Translations under genes and position numbers: made by a program
Origin: Williamsia limnetica
Lineage (GTDB): Bacteria; Actinomycetota; Actinomycetes; Mycobacteriales; Mycobacteriaceae
Direction: 5' to 3'
Length of the DNA stretch: 64,000 nt
Assembly: GCF_003217475.1 (NCBI RefSeq)
Contig: NZ_QJSP01000009.1
Location: forward strand, 186,001-250,000
Part shown: positions 54,019 through 63,545 of the stretch, in pieces
How the letters are laid out: the number at the start of each line of letters is the position of its first letter
Numbering within the stretch: the first letter of the stretch is position 1
Notes under the pieces: model-generated
What the model saw: the letters and a program-made list of their open reading frames with translations, nothing else
The model's database searches: none
What the model was told of the DNA's origin: nothing

Positions 54019-54050
54019 GAGGGCCCGGACCGAGAGGTTCGGGCCCTCTT
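54019..54050 (+). terminator. Terminator of the binding-protein gene
   Basis: AGAGGGCCCGGACC, loop GAGA, GGTTCGGGCCCTCT: a 14-base stem with one G-T pair, 30 bases after the stop codon and followed by TTGC. Confidence 0.8.
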
Positions 54051-54087
54051 GCAGTTGGATCGGGCTCAGGCGGCGCGATGACCAAAA

Positions 54088-54117
54088 CACCCGCTCCCGA
54101 TGATCGGGGAGCGGGTG
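54088..54117 (-). terminator. Terminator of the livHMGF operon
   Basis: On the minus strand CACCCGCTCCC pairs with GGGAGCGGGTG in an 11-base stem, followed by TTTTGG. It lies 25 bases beyond the livF stop. Confidence 0.8.
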
Positions 54118-54141
54118 TCGTGACCTCGAAAGGTGCTGGCG

Positions 54142-54978
54142 CTACTTCTTCTCAGAGCTTCCGGCGAGTGTGCCCAGGTACAGCTCAATGATCTTCGGGT
54201 CGTTCGCGAGGTTGAGACCGGTGTCGGTGTAGGCGTTGCGGCCCTGATCGAGCACGTAACCACGATCGCAGATCTGCAGGCAGCGACGGGCATTCTGCTC
54301 CACCAAGATCACCGAGACGCCGGTGGCATTGATCTTCTTGATCCGGATGAAGACCTCGTCCTGGAACATCGGCGACAAGCCCGCTGACGGCTCATCGAGC
54401 AGCAGCACCGACGGCTCCATCATCAGCGCGCGACCCATGGCCACCATCTGACGTTCGCCACCCGACAGCGCGCCGGCCTTGACCTTGCGACGCTCGGCCA
54501 GCAGCGGGAACAACTCGGAGACGAACTCGAAGCGCTCGTTGAACTTCTTGGGGCGCAAATAGATCCCCATCTCGAGGTTCTCTTCGATCGTCAACGCAGG
54601 GAAGACGTTCAGTGTCTGTGGCACGTAGCCGACGCCCTTGGTCACCAGCACATGTGCCTTGGCGGAAGTGATGTTCTCCCCGCGCAAGCTGACCGCTCCC
54701 ACGCGCACGGGGATCAACCCGAACAGCGTTTTGAGCAACGTCGACTTCCCGGCCCCGTTGGGGCCGATGATGCCGACGATCTCACCGTCGTCGAGGTAGA
54801 AGTTGCACTCTTCGAGGATGTTGATGCCCGGAAGGTAGCCGGCGGTGATGTCGTCTGCACGCAGCAGGGCGTTGACGGCCTGCTCGCGATGCACCTCGGG
54901 GGTCGCGGCCAGTTCGGCGTGCGTCAGCTGTTTATTGCGTTGTGCCGGCGTCGATTTGGACATGTCGGGACCGCTCAT
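54142..54978 (-). CDS. livF: Branched-chain amino acid ABC transporter ATP-binding protein LivF
   Basis: A 278-residue ABC ATPase with an extra 35-residue N-terminal lead. Walker A is GPNGAGKST, the signature is LSGGERQ, and Walker B is VLLLDEPSAGL. The size and the TLNVFPALTIEENLEMG region match LivF. It powers import together with LivG. The ATG overlaps the livG stop (ATGA). Confidence 0.93.
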   Translation of the reverse strand: MSGPDMSKSTPAQRNKQLTHAELAATPEVHREQAVNALLRADDITAGYLPGINILEECNFYLDDGEIVGIIGPNGAGKSTLLKTLFGLIPVRVGAVSLRGENITSAKAHVLVTKGVGYVPQTLNVFPALTIEENLEMGIYLRPKKFNERFEFVSELFPLLAERRKVKAGALSGGERQMVAMGRALMMEPSVLLLDEPSAGLSPMFQDEVFIRIKKINATGVSVILVEQNARRCLQICDRGYVLDQGRNAYTDTGLNLANDPKIIELYLGTLAGSSEKK

Positions 54979-56099
54979 GCCTTGTCCTTTCTGTCCGTGG
55001 TGTCTAGACCGTCAGTGCTGCCCAGAGGTTTGTCGTGCGTGGGAACGATGGGTTCGGACAGGTCGCCGCCTGCTTTCAACGTCTGTTCCATGGCCGCCTC
55101 GACCTCTTCGGCCAGCACTGCTGTCTGGCCGACGGGGTTACCGTCGGCGTCGAACTCCAGTGCTTGATCGTGGTGGCCACCCAGGTAGGCATCGACGACG
55201 GCCTCGTTGTCGCCGAGTCGTTCGGGCAGCGATTCGGCGATCACCTTGCCCTGTGCCATCACCACCACCCAGTCACTGATGTCGCGGATCACGTCCATGT
55301 CATGTTCGACGAACACCACGCTCATGCCCTCGTCGCGCAACGACTTGATGTGTTCGAGCAGGCTCTGGGTCAGGGCAGGGTTCACGCCGGCCATCGGCTC
55401 GTCGAGCATGACGACCTCGGGGTTGGTCATCAATGCGCGCGCCATCTCCAGCAGCTTGCGCTGACCACCCGACAACGAACCGGCGTAGTCGTCGGCCTTC
55501 GTGTCGAGCTTGAATCGCTTGAGCAATTCGTAAGCACGTTCGGTGGTTTCGGCCTCCTGCTTGCGCCACACCCAGGGCGCGAGCGCCGCGAACATGTGCT
55601 CGCCCTTCTGGTGGCGCGCGCCGAGTCGGACGTTGTCGAGCACCGACAGTTTCGACAGTGCTTTGGTCAGCTGAAACGTCCGGACCATCCCGTTGCGCGC
55701 AACCTTGTGCGGCACAACCCGTCCCATCGGGTTGCCATTCAGTTCCCACGTGCCGGTGTCGGGTTTGTCGAAACCGGTGATGAGGTTGAAGAACGTGGTC
55801 TTGCCGGCCCCGTTGGGTCCGATCAGACCCGTGATGCAGCCACGCTGGATTTCCAGGTGGTGCACATCGACGGCCTTGAGACCACCGAACGTTCGCGTGA
55901 TCCCGTCGACGGTGATGATCGGATCGGGCTTGCGCGACCCGGCTTCGGGGCTCACCCCGGCGAAGATCGCAGCGCGTTCTTCGGCGCCGAGCACTTTGAG
56001 CTCGGCCAGCGTGGCCGGTGCCGCTTCTTTCGTCAGTGTCGCTGCGTCGACACTGAGGTCGGGCTCGCCGGAGTCTTTTCCGTGGCGTCCGTCAGGCAT
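54975..56099 (-). CDS. livG: Branched-chain amino acid ABC transporter ATP-binding protein LivG
   Basis: A 374-residue ABC ATPase, longer than usual LivG (about 255). Residues about 60-310 hold the ATPase core: Walker A GPNGAGKTT, NLITGFDKPDTG, LSGGQRK, VVMLDEPMAGVNP. It has a 55-residue N-terminal and a 65-residue acidic C-terminal extension without known domains. It overlaps livM by eight bases. Confidence 0.92.
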   Translation of the reverse strand: MPDGRHGKDSGEPDLSVDAATLTKEAAPATLAELKVLGAEERAAIFAGVSPEAGSRKPDPIITVDGITRTFGGLKAVDVHHLEIQRGCITGLIGPNGAGKTTFFNLITGFDKPDTGTWELNGNPMGRVVPHKVARNGMVRTFQLTKALSKLSVLDNVRLGARHQKGEHMFAALAPWVWRKQEAETTERAYELLKRFKLDTKADDYAGSLSGGQRKLLEMARALMTNPEVVMLDEPMAGVNPALTQSLLEHIKSLRDEGMSVVFVEHDMDVIRDISDWVVVMAQGKVIAESLPERLGDNEAVVDAYLGGHHDQALEFDADGNPVGQTAVLAEEVEAAMEQTLKAGGDLSEPIVPTHDKPLGSTDGLDTTDRKDKA

Positions 56100-57081
56100 C
56101 GAGCTGCACCTCCCGCTTGTTGCCCAGAATTCCTTGCGGTCTGAAGACCATCATCAGGGCTATCGCCAATCCCAACAAGACGTAGCGGATGGCGCCGACC
56201 TGCTGCTGGCTCAGATCGAACCAGGCATCAGGCCCAGAGGTGACCTGCCGCAGGAGCGCATCGGGGATCGCCAGCAGGAACCAGAACAGCATGGCTCCGA
56301 CCACTGGTCCGAAGACGGTTGCCGCCCCACCGAGGATCAGTGCGCCGTAGGCGAAGAACGTCTGGGCCGTCGAATAGAAGTCGGGGTTGATCGACTGCGT
56401 CTGTAGTGCGTTGTAGACACCGGCGATACCGCCGATACAGCCACCGAGGATCAGGGCCTGCATCTTGTAGAAGTAGGCATTCTTGCCGAGCGAGCGGGCG
56501 GCATCCTCGTCCTCGCGGACGGCCTTGAGTACGCGGCCCCACGGGCTGCGGACCAGGAGCCAGACCAGTAGGCAGAGCAACAGCACGATCGCCCAGCCGA
56601 CCACCATGGCCCAGAGATCGGTGCCCTGGAACTTCACGCCGAAGAAGTCGTACTGCTTGCCGTTGTCGAACGGGCTGTACTCGAAGAAACCAGAGGCGTA
56701 CCCGAAGATGCCGTTGGTGGAGTGGGTGAGATCGTCGGCGGCCGTCGACCGGAACACCAACCGAAGGATCTCCGAGGCGGCGATCGTCACGATCGCCAAA
56801 TAGTCTGCCCGGAGTCTGAGGGTGGGGAAGCCGAGCACCAGGGCCAAGACCCCGGCCGCAACGATGCCGACGATGGCGCCGACCCACAAAGGCTGGTCGT
56901 AGTTCTCGGCCATGATGCCCACGCCATATGCACCGAGCAGGGCGAAACCGATCTGACCGAAGTTGAGCAACCCGGCATAGCCGAAGTGCAGGTTGAGGCC
57001 GATGGCGAGCAGCGCGTAGAAGATCGCTGACGGGCCGACCAGCTGGGCGATCGAGATCTGAAGTGCGGAGATGATGTCCAT
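56092..57081 (-). CDS. livM: Branched-chain amino acid ABC transporter permease LivM
   Basis: A 329-residue membrane protein with eight or more hydrophobic helices. It shows LNLHFGYAGLLNFGQIGFALLGAY, the LivM signature, and the cytoplasmic coupling loop GRVLKAVREDEDAARSLG. It pairs with LivH to form the membrane channel. Three bases separate it from livH. Confidence 0.92.
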   Translation of the reverse strand: MDIISALQISIAQLVGPSAIFYALLAIGLNLHFGYAGLLNFGQIGFALLGAYGVGIMAENYDQPLWVGAIVGIVAAGVLALVLGFPTLRLRADYLAIVTIAASEILRLVFRSTAADDLTHSTNGIFGYASGFFEYSPFDNGKQYDFFGVKFQGTDLWAMVVGWAIVLLLCLLVWLLVRSPWGRVLKAVREDEDAARSLGKNAYFYKMQALILGGCIGGIAGVYNALQTQSINPDFYSTAQTFFAYGALILGGAATVFGPVVGAMLFWFLLAIPDALLRQVTSGPDAWFDLSQQQVGAIRYVLLGLAIALMMVFRPQGILGNKREVQLDA

Positions 57082-57084
57082 GTG

Positions 57085-58410
57085 TCAGCCGATCCTCGCT
57101 TTGGACCCGAGAATGCCCTGCGGTCTGATGGTCAAAATGATGATCAGGACCAGCAGGCCACCGATGTACTTGAGATCGGGATCGATCCAGTACGTCGACA
57201 GCTGCACCAGCAGACCGACGATCACGCAACCGAGGAGCGCACCGTAGGCGGTACCGAGCCCGCCGAGGGTGATACCGGCGAACATCAGCAGCAACAGCTT
57301 GAAGCCCATCTCCCATTGGACGCGTCCGCCGAGTTCGGACATGGCGAACAGCACGCCACCGAGTGTCGCCAGCCCACCGGCCATCGCCCAGACGAACAGG
57401 ATGACGCGGTCGACGTTGATGCCCGACGACGCCGCCAGGTCGCGGTTGTCGGCGACGGCGCGCATGGCCTTGCCGATCCGCGTCTTCTGCAGCATGACGG
57501 CCACCGCGACCAACACGACGAGGCTGATGATGATGCACCAGAGGTTGACCGGGGTGATCGCAAAAGCGCCCGACCCGATCTGCTTCTGCACCTGGTAGTC
57601 GTCGAACGGTTCGGCGCGATCGGAGAAGAAGATCAGGATCAGATAGCGCATGACCAGCGCGAGTCCGATCGAGACGACGAGCATCGCGATGAGCCCGGAT
57701 CGGCGTCGTCGCAGGGGACGCCAGATCCCGAGTTCGTTGAGTATGCCGATCCCGATACCGACCACGATCGCCAGGATCGTCGCGGGTATCAGCTGGATAC
57801 CCATCTTGACGTTGAAGAACCAGGCGACAACGGCGCCGAGGGTCACGAGTTCGCCGTGGGCGAAGTTGGTGAGGCCGGTGGTACCGAAGATCAGGCTCAG
57901 GCCTACACCGCAGATGGCGATGATGAGACCGAACCGCAGGCCGTCGATCGCCAGCCTGGTCAGTTCTTCGGCCGGGGAGACCTCGTTTGCGCTTCGTTCG
58001 GCACCGAACAAGAAGATGACCGGGCGGGGCGATCCTTGGACGACGGCAACCGCGACGGTGTCCTTCTGGACCTCGACGCCGTCCGGGACGGTCGTCTTGT
58101 CGATGACCACCGAGTAGTTGCCCGGTGGGACGTTCACCTCCCAGGTACCGGTGTTCGACGAGGTGGCCGATTCGACGATCGCGCCGGCCCCGTCCTTCGC
58201 GTCGACCTTGACGCCGGCGACGGGTTCGGAACCATTACGCAAGGTTCCGAAGACGCGCACGGTGTCGTCGGTGGTGGGGGCCGGTGCCGCAGCTGCGATA
58301 CCTGAGCCCATGAGTCCGGCGAACATGAGTGACGCAAGCAGGGTGAGCAGAGCGCCCGCCCCCAGCCTGGCTCCCAATACCCGTGCTCGTTGAGCAGGAC
58401 GGGGCATCAC
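57085..58410 (-). CDS. livH: LivH-type permease with N-terminal secreted beta-sandwich domain
   Basis: A 441-residue permease, about 150 residues longer than normal LivH. It begins with a signal-peptide-like segment (LLTLLASLMFAGLMGSGIAAAAPA). Residues about 45-130 read like a carboxypeptidase-regulatory/CNA-B beta-sandwich (VRVFGTLRNGSEPVAGVKVD, TGTWEVNVPPGNYSV). The permease core starts near residue 150 (GLSLIFGTTGLTNFAHGELVTLG) with coupling loop GKAMRAVADNRDLAASSG. GTG 58410 has GGGAGG eight bases upstream; ATG 58407 is the alternative. The extra domain faces outside and may meet the binding lipoprotein. Confidence 0.88.
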   Translation of the reverse strand: MMPRPAQRARVLGARLGAGALLTLLASLMFAGLMGSGIAAAAPAPTTDDTVRVFGTLRNGSEPVAGVKVDAKDGAGAIVESATSSNTGTWEVNVPPGNYSVVIDKTTVPDGVEVQKDTVAVAVVQGSPRPVIFLFGAERSANEVSPAEELTRLAIDGLRFGLIIAICGVGLSLIFGTTGLTNFAHGELVTLGAVVAWFFNVKMGIQLIPATILAIVVGIGIGILNELGIWRPLRRRRSGLIAMLVVSIGLALVMRYLILIFFSDRAEPFDDYQVQKQIGSGAFAITPVNLWCIIISLVVLVAVAVMLQKTRIGKAMRAVADNRDLAASSGINVDRVILFVWAMAGGLATLGGVLFAMSELGGRVQWEMGFKLLLLMFAGITLGGLGTAYGALLGCVIVGLLVQLSTYWIDPDLKYIGGLLVLIIILTIRPQGILGSKARIG

Positions 58411-58631
58411 GCTTGAATCCTCCCGAAGGTGGTCGTGGTCCGGCCGTGTGCCGGACATCAAAAGTCGTCTGGCCGGACTCTATAACCCGTAACCGCGCTC
58501 GGCAGGCTTTCTAAGTTTCCGCCCAGTTACTGTTGAGTTAAGGGCCCTGTGACCTCGAAAAACGGTGTGCGATTTCATCTTTTTGGGCCGTACCGACGGG
58601 CCTGTCACCCCTGCTCCATACACTTGGGACC

Positions 58632-61376
58632 GTGAGTCCTGCACAGACAAGTCAGCCCGGCCGTTCTACGGCGAAGTCCTCGACGAAGGCGGCCGAGCCG
58701 CCGACGCTGATGTTGCTCGACGGACACTCCCTCGCGTTCCGGGCCTTCTTCGCGTTGCCCGCCGAGAACTTCAAGACGGCGTCGGGGCAGACCACCAACG
58801 CGGTGTACGGGTTCACCTCGATGCTGATCAACCTGCTCCGCGACGAGAACCCCTCGCACATCGCCGCCGCATTCGATGTGTCGCGCCAGACGTTTCGCGC
58901 CGAAGTGTTCCCGGAGTACAAGGCGCAGCGCAGCTCGGCCCCGGATGAGTTCCGTGGTCAGGTCGACCTGACCAAAGATGTGTTGGGCGCAATGGGGATT
59001 CCGGTGCTCTTCCGCGAGGGCTACGAGGCCGATGACATCATCGCCACGCTGACCACGCGGGCGGAGGAGGAGGGCTACCGGGTGCTGGTGGTCACCGGAG
59101 ACCGGGATTCGCTGCAGCTCGTGAGCGACAACGTCACCGTCCTCTACCCGAAGAAGGGGGTCTCCGAGCTCACCCGGTTCACCCCGGAGGCCGTCGAGAC
59201 GAAGTACGGATTGACCCCGGCGCAGTATCCCGATTTCGCCGCGCTTCGCGGAGACCCCTCCGACAACCTTCCGGGAATCCCGGGGGTGGGGGAGAAGACG
59301 GCGACGAAGTGGATTCGCGAATACGGGTCGCTGTCGGGGCTGGTCGACAATGCCGACCAGGTCAAAGGCAAAGTGGGAGAAGCATTTCGCGCCCACATCG
59401 CCAGTGTCCAGATGAATCGGCAGCTCACCGAACTCGTGCGGGATATGGATCTGCCCCTGCAGCCGGACGAGCTCGCCCTGGCACCCTGGGACCGCGACAA
59501 GATCCATCAGCTGTTCGACGATCTCGAGTTCCGGGTGCTGCGGGACCGTTTGTTCACCACACTGACCTCAGCAGCGCCCGAAGCCGAATCAGGATTCGAT
59601 CTCCGGGGCAGCATGCTCGGCGCCGGCGAGGTGGCCGCCTGGCTGGCCGCGCATGCCGCACCGGGAACCGGTCGCAGCGGACTGACGATTCTGGGGCCGC
59701 GGCAGGTCTACGGATCGGACGTCACCGGCATCGCGATCGCGGCGGCCGACGGGGAGTCGGGCTATCTCGATCCCGCAGAGATCGGCCCGGAAGACGAGAC
59801 GGCCCTCGCGGACTGGCTGGCCGATGCCGATGTACCGAAGGCGATCCACGAGGCCAAGTGGGCATTCCACGCATTGCGTGGTCGGGGATGGCAGCTCGGT
59901 GGCGTCACCAGCGACACCACCCTGGCGGCCTACCTCATCCTTCCCGGTCAACGGTCGTTCAACCTCGACGATCTCGCGCTGCGGTACCTGCGCCGGGAAC
60001 TGCGCGCCGATGCCGTCGCCGACGACGGACAGATGTCGCTGCTCGACGAGGATTCCGGCATGCAGGCGGCGGCCGATCAGGCCATGCTGCAGGCGCAGGC
60101 CGTCGCCGAACTGGCGGATCGGTTCGACGAAGAACTGGCCAAGATCGATTCGGGCTCGCTCCTGACCGACATGGAACTGCCGCTGCTGTTCGTCCTGGCA
60201 GAACTCGAGGCGGCCGGAATAGGCATCGACGTCCCGCATCTGGAAGACCTCGAGTCCGGGTTTGCTGCGCGTGTCCGGGAATCGGCTGAACTCGCCTACG
60301 AGGTGATCGGCAAGCAGATCAACCTCGGTTCGCCGAAGCAACTGCAGGTGGTGCTCTTCGACGAGCTCGAGATGCCGAAGACGAAGAAGACCAAGACCGG
60401 CTACACCACCGACGCCGACGCCTTGGCCGGGCTGTTCGAGAAGACCGGACATCCGTTCCTCGAGCACATGCTGGCTCACCGCGACGCCACGCGGCTCAAG
60501 GTCACCGTCGCGGGTTTGCTCAAAACGGTCGCCGACGACGCCCGGATCCACACGACGTTCAACCAGACCGTCGCCGCGACCGGACGACTCTCGTCGACCG
60601 AACCGAATCTGCAGAACATCCCGGTCCGCACCGACGCCGGACGTCAGATCCGGCAGGGGTTCGTGGTCGCCGACGGATACGACTCCCTGATGACTGCCGA
60701 CTACAGCCAGATCGAGATGCGGATCATGGCGCATCTTTCCAAGGACGAAGGGCTGATCGAGGCGTTCAACACCGGCGAAGATCTGCACAGCTTTGTCGGA
60801 TCACGGGCATTCGGCGTACCGATCGAAGAGGTCACCCCGGACATGCGTCGCCGCGTGAAGGCCATGAGCTACGGCCTCGCGTATGGGCTGAGCGCGTTCG
60901 GCCTCTCGGCTCAGCTCAAGATCAGTACCGGCGAGGCAAAAGAACAGATGGAGGCGTACTTCACCCGGTTCGGCGGGGTACGCGACTACCTGCGTGAGAC
61001 CGTCGAGGAGGCCCGGCGCAACGAGTACACGTCGACGCTGTTCGGGCGCCGGCGCTACCTCCCCGATCTGAACAGCGACAATCGGCAACGTCGCGACGTC
61101 GCCGAGCGGGCGGCCCTCAACGCGCCCATCCAGGGCACCGCTGCTGACATCATCAAGGTGGCGATGATCGACGTCCAGCGGTCGCTGGCCGAGGAGAAGT
61201 TGTCCTCGCGGATGCTGCTGCAGGTTCACGACGAACTCGTCTTCGAGGTCGCCACCGGTGAGCAGGAGCAGCTCGAGGCGCTGGTGCGGGCAAAGATGGG
61301 TGGTGCGATCGAGCTGTCGGTGCCCCTCGATGTGTCCATCGGCTACGGCAGATCCTGGGACGACGCCGCGCACTGA
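58632..61376 (+). CDS. polA: DNA polymerase I
   Basis: A 914-residue family A polymerase. Residues about 20-310 form the 5'-3' exonuclease (LMLLDGHSLAFRAFFAL, EADDIIATL, GDRDSLQLV, GVGEKTA). Residues about 330-520 form a 3'-5' exonuclease-like domain that lacks the usual acidic metal residues, as in mycobacteria. The polymerase domain has MTADYSQIEMRIMAHLS, RRRVKAMSYGLAYG and LLQVHDELVFE. It fills gaps in repair and Okazaki fragment processing. The start is GTG 58632, divergent from livH. Confidence 0.96.
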   Translation: MSPAQTSQPGRSTAKSSTKAAEPPTLMLLDGHSLAFRAFFALPAENFKTASGQTTNAVYGFTSMLINLLRDENPSHIAAAFDVSRQTFRAEVFPEYKAQRSSAPDEFRGQVDLTKDVLGAMGIPVLFREGYEADDIIATLTTRAEEEGYRVLVVTGDRDSLQLVSDNVTVLYPKKGVSELTRFTPEAVETKYGLTPAQYPDFAALRGDPSDNLPGIPGVGEKTATKWIREYGSLSGLVDNADQVKGKVGEAFRAHIASVQMNRQLTELVRDMDLPLQPDELALAPWDRDKIHQLFDDLEFRVLRDRLFTTLTSAAPEAESGFDLRGSMLGAGEVAAWLAAHAAPGTGRSGLTILGPRQVYGSDVTGIAIAAADGESGYLDPAEIGPEDETALADWLADADVPKAIHEAKWAFHALRGRGWQLGGVTSDTTLAAYLILPGQRSFNLDDLALRYLRRELRADAVADDGQMSLLDEDSGMQAAADQAMLQAQAVAELADRFDEELAKIDSGSLLTDMELPLLFVLAELEAAGIGIDVPHLEDLESGFAARVRESAELAYEVIGKQINLGSPKQLQVVLFDELEMPKTKKTKTGYTTDADALAGLFEKTGHPFLEHMLAHRDATRLKVTVAGLLKTVADDARIHTTFNQTVAATGRLSSTEPNLQNIPVRTDAGRQIRQGFVVADGYDSLMTADYSQIEMRIMAHLSKDEGLIEAFNTGEDLHSFVGSRAFGVPIEEVTPDMRRRVKAMSYGLAYGLSAFGLSAQLKISTGEAKEQMEAYFTRFGGVRDYLRETVEEARRNEYTSTLFGRRRYLPDLNSDNRQRRDVAERAALNAPIQGTAADIIKVAMIDVQRSLAEEKLSSRMLLQVHDELVFEVATGEQEQLEALVRAKMGGAIELSVPLDVSIGYGRSWDDAAH

Positions 61377-61489
61377 CGACGCACGAAAAGTTTTTCGCCA
61401 CACGTGTCGATCTGGTCGATGCTCGTTCGACGAATGGGTGAGGACCACCGACGGAACCTCGAAAACACCTATCGAATGAGGAGAACATC

Positions 61490-61915
61490 ATGCGTTACAT
61501 GCTGATCATGCGGGACTCGCAGGAAGCCATCGACGCCAGTAAGGAGATCCCGTTCGACGAGATCATCGCGGCGATGGGTGCGTACAACGAGTCCCTGATG
61601 AAGGCAGGTGTGTTGCTGTCCGGTGAGGGGCTGGCCGACGCGTCCGAGGGCTTCGTCGTCGACTTCGACGCCGACCCACCAGTGGTGACAGACGGTCCTT
61701 ACGCGGAAGCGAAAGAACTGTTCAGCGGTTTCTGGATGCTAGAGGTGTCGAGCAAGGAAGAGGCCGCGCAGTGGGCGTCACGATGCCCTTTGGGTCCGGG
61801 CAGCAAGCTCGAGGTGCGCCGGGTCGCCGGTCCCGAGGACTTTCCTGCGGACAACGAGTGGATTCAGAAGGAAGAGCAGTGGCGCGAGGAGCAGGCCGAC
61901 CGCGCGTCCCGGTGA
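61490..61915 (+). CDS. DGPF-type YCII-related protein
   Basis: A 141-residue protein with MRYMLIMRDSQEA at the start and TDGPYAEAKELFSGFWMLEV in the middle, the DGPF signature of YCII-related proteins. The family is regularly encoded next to ECF42-type sigma factors, as here. GAGGAG precedes ATG 61490. Molecular function is unknown; it may sense or process a small compound or modulate the sigma factor. Confidence 0.85.
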   Translation: MRYMLIMRDSQEAIDASKEIPFDEIIAAMGAYNESLMKAGVLLSGEGLADASEGFVVDFDADPPVVTDGPYAEAKELFSGFWMLEVSSKEEAAQWASRCPLGPGSKLEVRRVAGPEDFPADNEWIQKEEQWREEQADRASR

Positions 61916-61922
61916 GGTGGCG

Positions 61923-63194
61923 GTGAGCGGTCCGGCAGCCATCAGCCGCACCATCGATGCGGTGTGGCGGATCGAGGCCGCCAAGATCATCGCCACGCTG
62001 ACGCGGTTGGTCGGTGACGTCGGCCTGGCCGAAGACCTCGCGCAGGAGGCGCTGGTCGAGGCGATGTCGAAATGGCCGGAGTCGGGTGTCCCGCGAAATG
62101 CGGGCGCCTGGCTCACCACCGTTGCCAAGCGCCGCGCAGTGGACGGCTGGCGGCGCCAGGAACGGCTCGACAAGAAGTACGTCGCCATCGCTCGTGATCT
62201 CGAAACCCGGCCGGACGCCGAGCTGGGGTGGGATCCCGACCACATCGATGACGATGTGCTGCGGTTGGTGTTCGTTGCAGCGCACCCCGTGGTGGCCCGC
62301 GAAGGGCAGATCGCTCTCACGTTGCGGGTCGTCGGTGGCCTGACCACCGACGAGATCGCGCGAGCATTTCTGACTTCGACGGCCACGATCCAGCAGCGGA
62401 TCGTCCGCGCGAAGAAGACGCTGAAAGCGGCTGACGTCCCCTTCGAGGTCCCGTCTCGTGAGGAGTATCCCCAGCGCCTGTCGTCGGTGCTCAGCGTTCT
62501 CTATCTCGTTTTCAACGAGGGGTACTCGGCGTCGTCGGGGGATCGATGGATCCGGTCCGAACTGTGTACCGAGGCACTGCGGCTCGGCAGGATCCTCGCG
62601 GGGCTCGTGCCGGACGAACCCGAGGTGCATTCGTTGGTTGCGCTGATGGAGTTCCAGGCGTCGCGGTTCGGTGCGCGGACCACCAAGGACGGGACCCCGA
62701 TCTTGCTCTCGGATCAGGATCGCGGGCGGTGGGATCACGCGCAGATCCGCCGCGGTGTGCAGGCGCTGGCCCGCGCCGACGAGTGTGGGCGTGGCCGCGG
62801 GCCCTATGGACTGCAGGCCGCACTGGCGCAGTGCCACGCCACCGCGCCGACTACCCACGACACCGACTGGCAGCGCATCGTGATCCTTTATGAGGCGTTG
62901 GGGCGTATTGCCCCGTCACCCGTCGTCGACCTCAACCGCGCTGTCGCGGTGTCGATGGCGTCAGGGCCGGGGCCGGCGTTGGAGATAGTGGATGGCCTGG
63001 TCGCCGCGGGGTCGTTGTCGCGTTCCCATCTGCTGCCTGCGGTCCGGGGCGAACTGCTCGCGCGCCTCCATCGTCACGAGGAGGCACGTGCGGACTTGCT
63101 GACCGCAGCGGAGATGGCCGGAAACCGAAGGGAGAGCGAGGTTCTGCGTGAGAAAGCGGCAGCGCTGGGCGACACGTTCAGCGAAAACCGTTGA
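61923..63194 (+). CDS. ECF42-like RNA polymerase sigma factor with TPR-like C-terminal extension
   Basis: A 423-residue sigma factor. The sigma-70 region 2 is EDLAQEALVEAMSKWPESG, with AWLTTVAKRRAVDGWRR, and region 4 is VVGGLTTDEIARAFLTSTATIQQRIVRAKK (abbreviated from residues about 140-170). The remaining 230 residues (from VLYLVFNEGYSAS) form the helical TPR-like extension characteristic of ECF42, which needs no anti-sigma gene. GTG 61923 is preferred over GTG 61917. It is seven bases behind the DGPF gene, its likely partner and target. Confidence 0.88.
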   Translation: MSGPAAISRTIDAVWRIEAAKIIATLTRLVGDVGLAEDLAQEALVEAMSKWPESGVPRNAGAWLTTVAKRRAVDGWRRQERLDKKYVAIARDLETRPDAELGWDPDHIDDDVLRLVFVAAHPVVAREGQIALTLRVVGGLTTDEIARAFLTSTATIQQRIVRAKKTLKAADVPFEVPSREEYPQRLSSVLSVLYLVFNEGYSASSGDRWIRSELCTEALRLGRILAGLVPDEPEVHSLVALMEFQASRFGARTTKDGTPILLSDQDRGRWDHAQIRRGVQALARADECGRGRGPYGLQAALAQCHATAPTTHDTDWQRIVILYEALGRIAPSPVVDLNRAVAVSMASGPGPALEIVDGLVAAGSLSRSHLLPAVRGELLARLHRHEEARADLLTAAEMAGNRRESEVLREKAAALGDTFSENR

Positions 63195-63251
63195 CTCGGG
63201 AGACCCGAGCAGTAATGTGGTGTGAGTCACATAGCCCTCGGAGGTAACGCC

Positions 63252-63545
63252 ATGGCATCTGCCGGAATGAACGAACTCCATCGCAGCATCGGAGCTCTGC
63301 GGCACCATATCGTCGCATTGAAGCTGCAATATGGAGACGTCGACTCCGTGCGACGCATGACAAACGATCTCGATCGACTCGAGATCGATCTGCACGACTT
63401 CGAGAAGTCGCCGCCGCCGCTCATGCGTCCACCGGTGAACAAGAACGATGTGGTCTACGTCCCCGACAGCAAGTCCGACGAGTCCGCGTGGCTCGGCGCG
63501 CAGGATGAGGGGTTGGGGTTCCATTCGCGTGAGCGGACGAAGTGA
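63252..63545 (+). CDS. Conserved hypothetical protein (Rv0250c-like)
   Basis: A 97-residue, partly helical protein (MNELHRSIGALRHHIVALKL, then VRRMTNDLDRLEIDLHDFEK). Size and position directly before the Sdh1 membrane anchor match the mycobacterial protein Rv0250c. The function is unknown. GGAGGT six bases before ATG 63252 decides the start. Its stop overlaps the GTG of the next gene. Confidence 0.75.
   Translation: MASAGMNELHRSIGALRHHIVALKLQYGDVDSVRRMTNDLDRLEIDLHDFEKSPPPLMRPPVNKNDVVYVPDSKSDESAWLGAQDEGLGFHSRERTK

Noticed and set aside
54652-56144. Plus-strand frames opposite livF and livG
   Set aside because: Antisense shadows; the minus strand holds intact Walker and signature motifs.
56228-57538. 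436-residue minus-strand frame overlapping livM and livH
   Set aside because: It is a frame-shifted reading of two real permease genes on the same strand; the composition is Arg-rich without membrane helices.
57082-58305. 407-residue acidic plus-strand frame
   Set aside because: It is antisense to livH; the strong Asp/Glu bias mirrors hydrophobic codons on the other strand.
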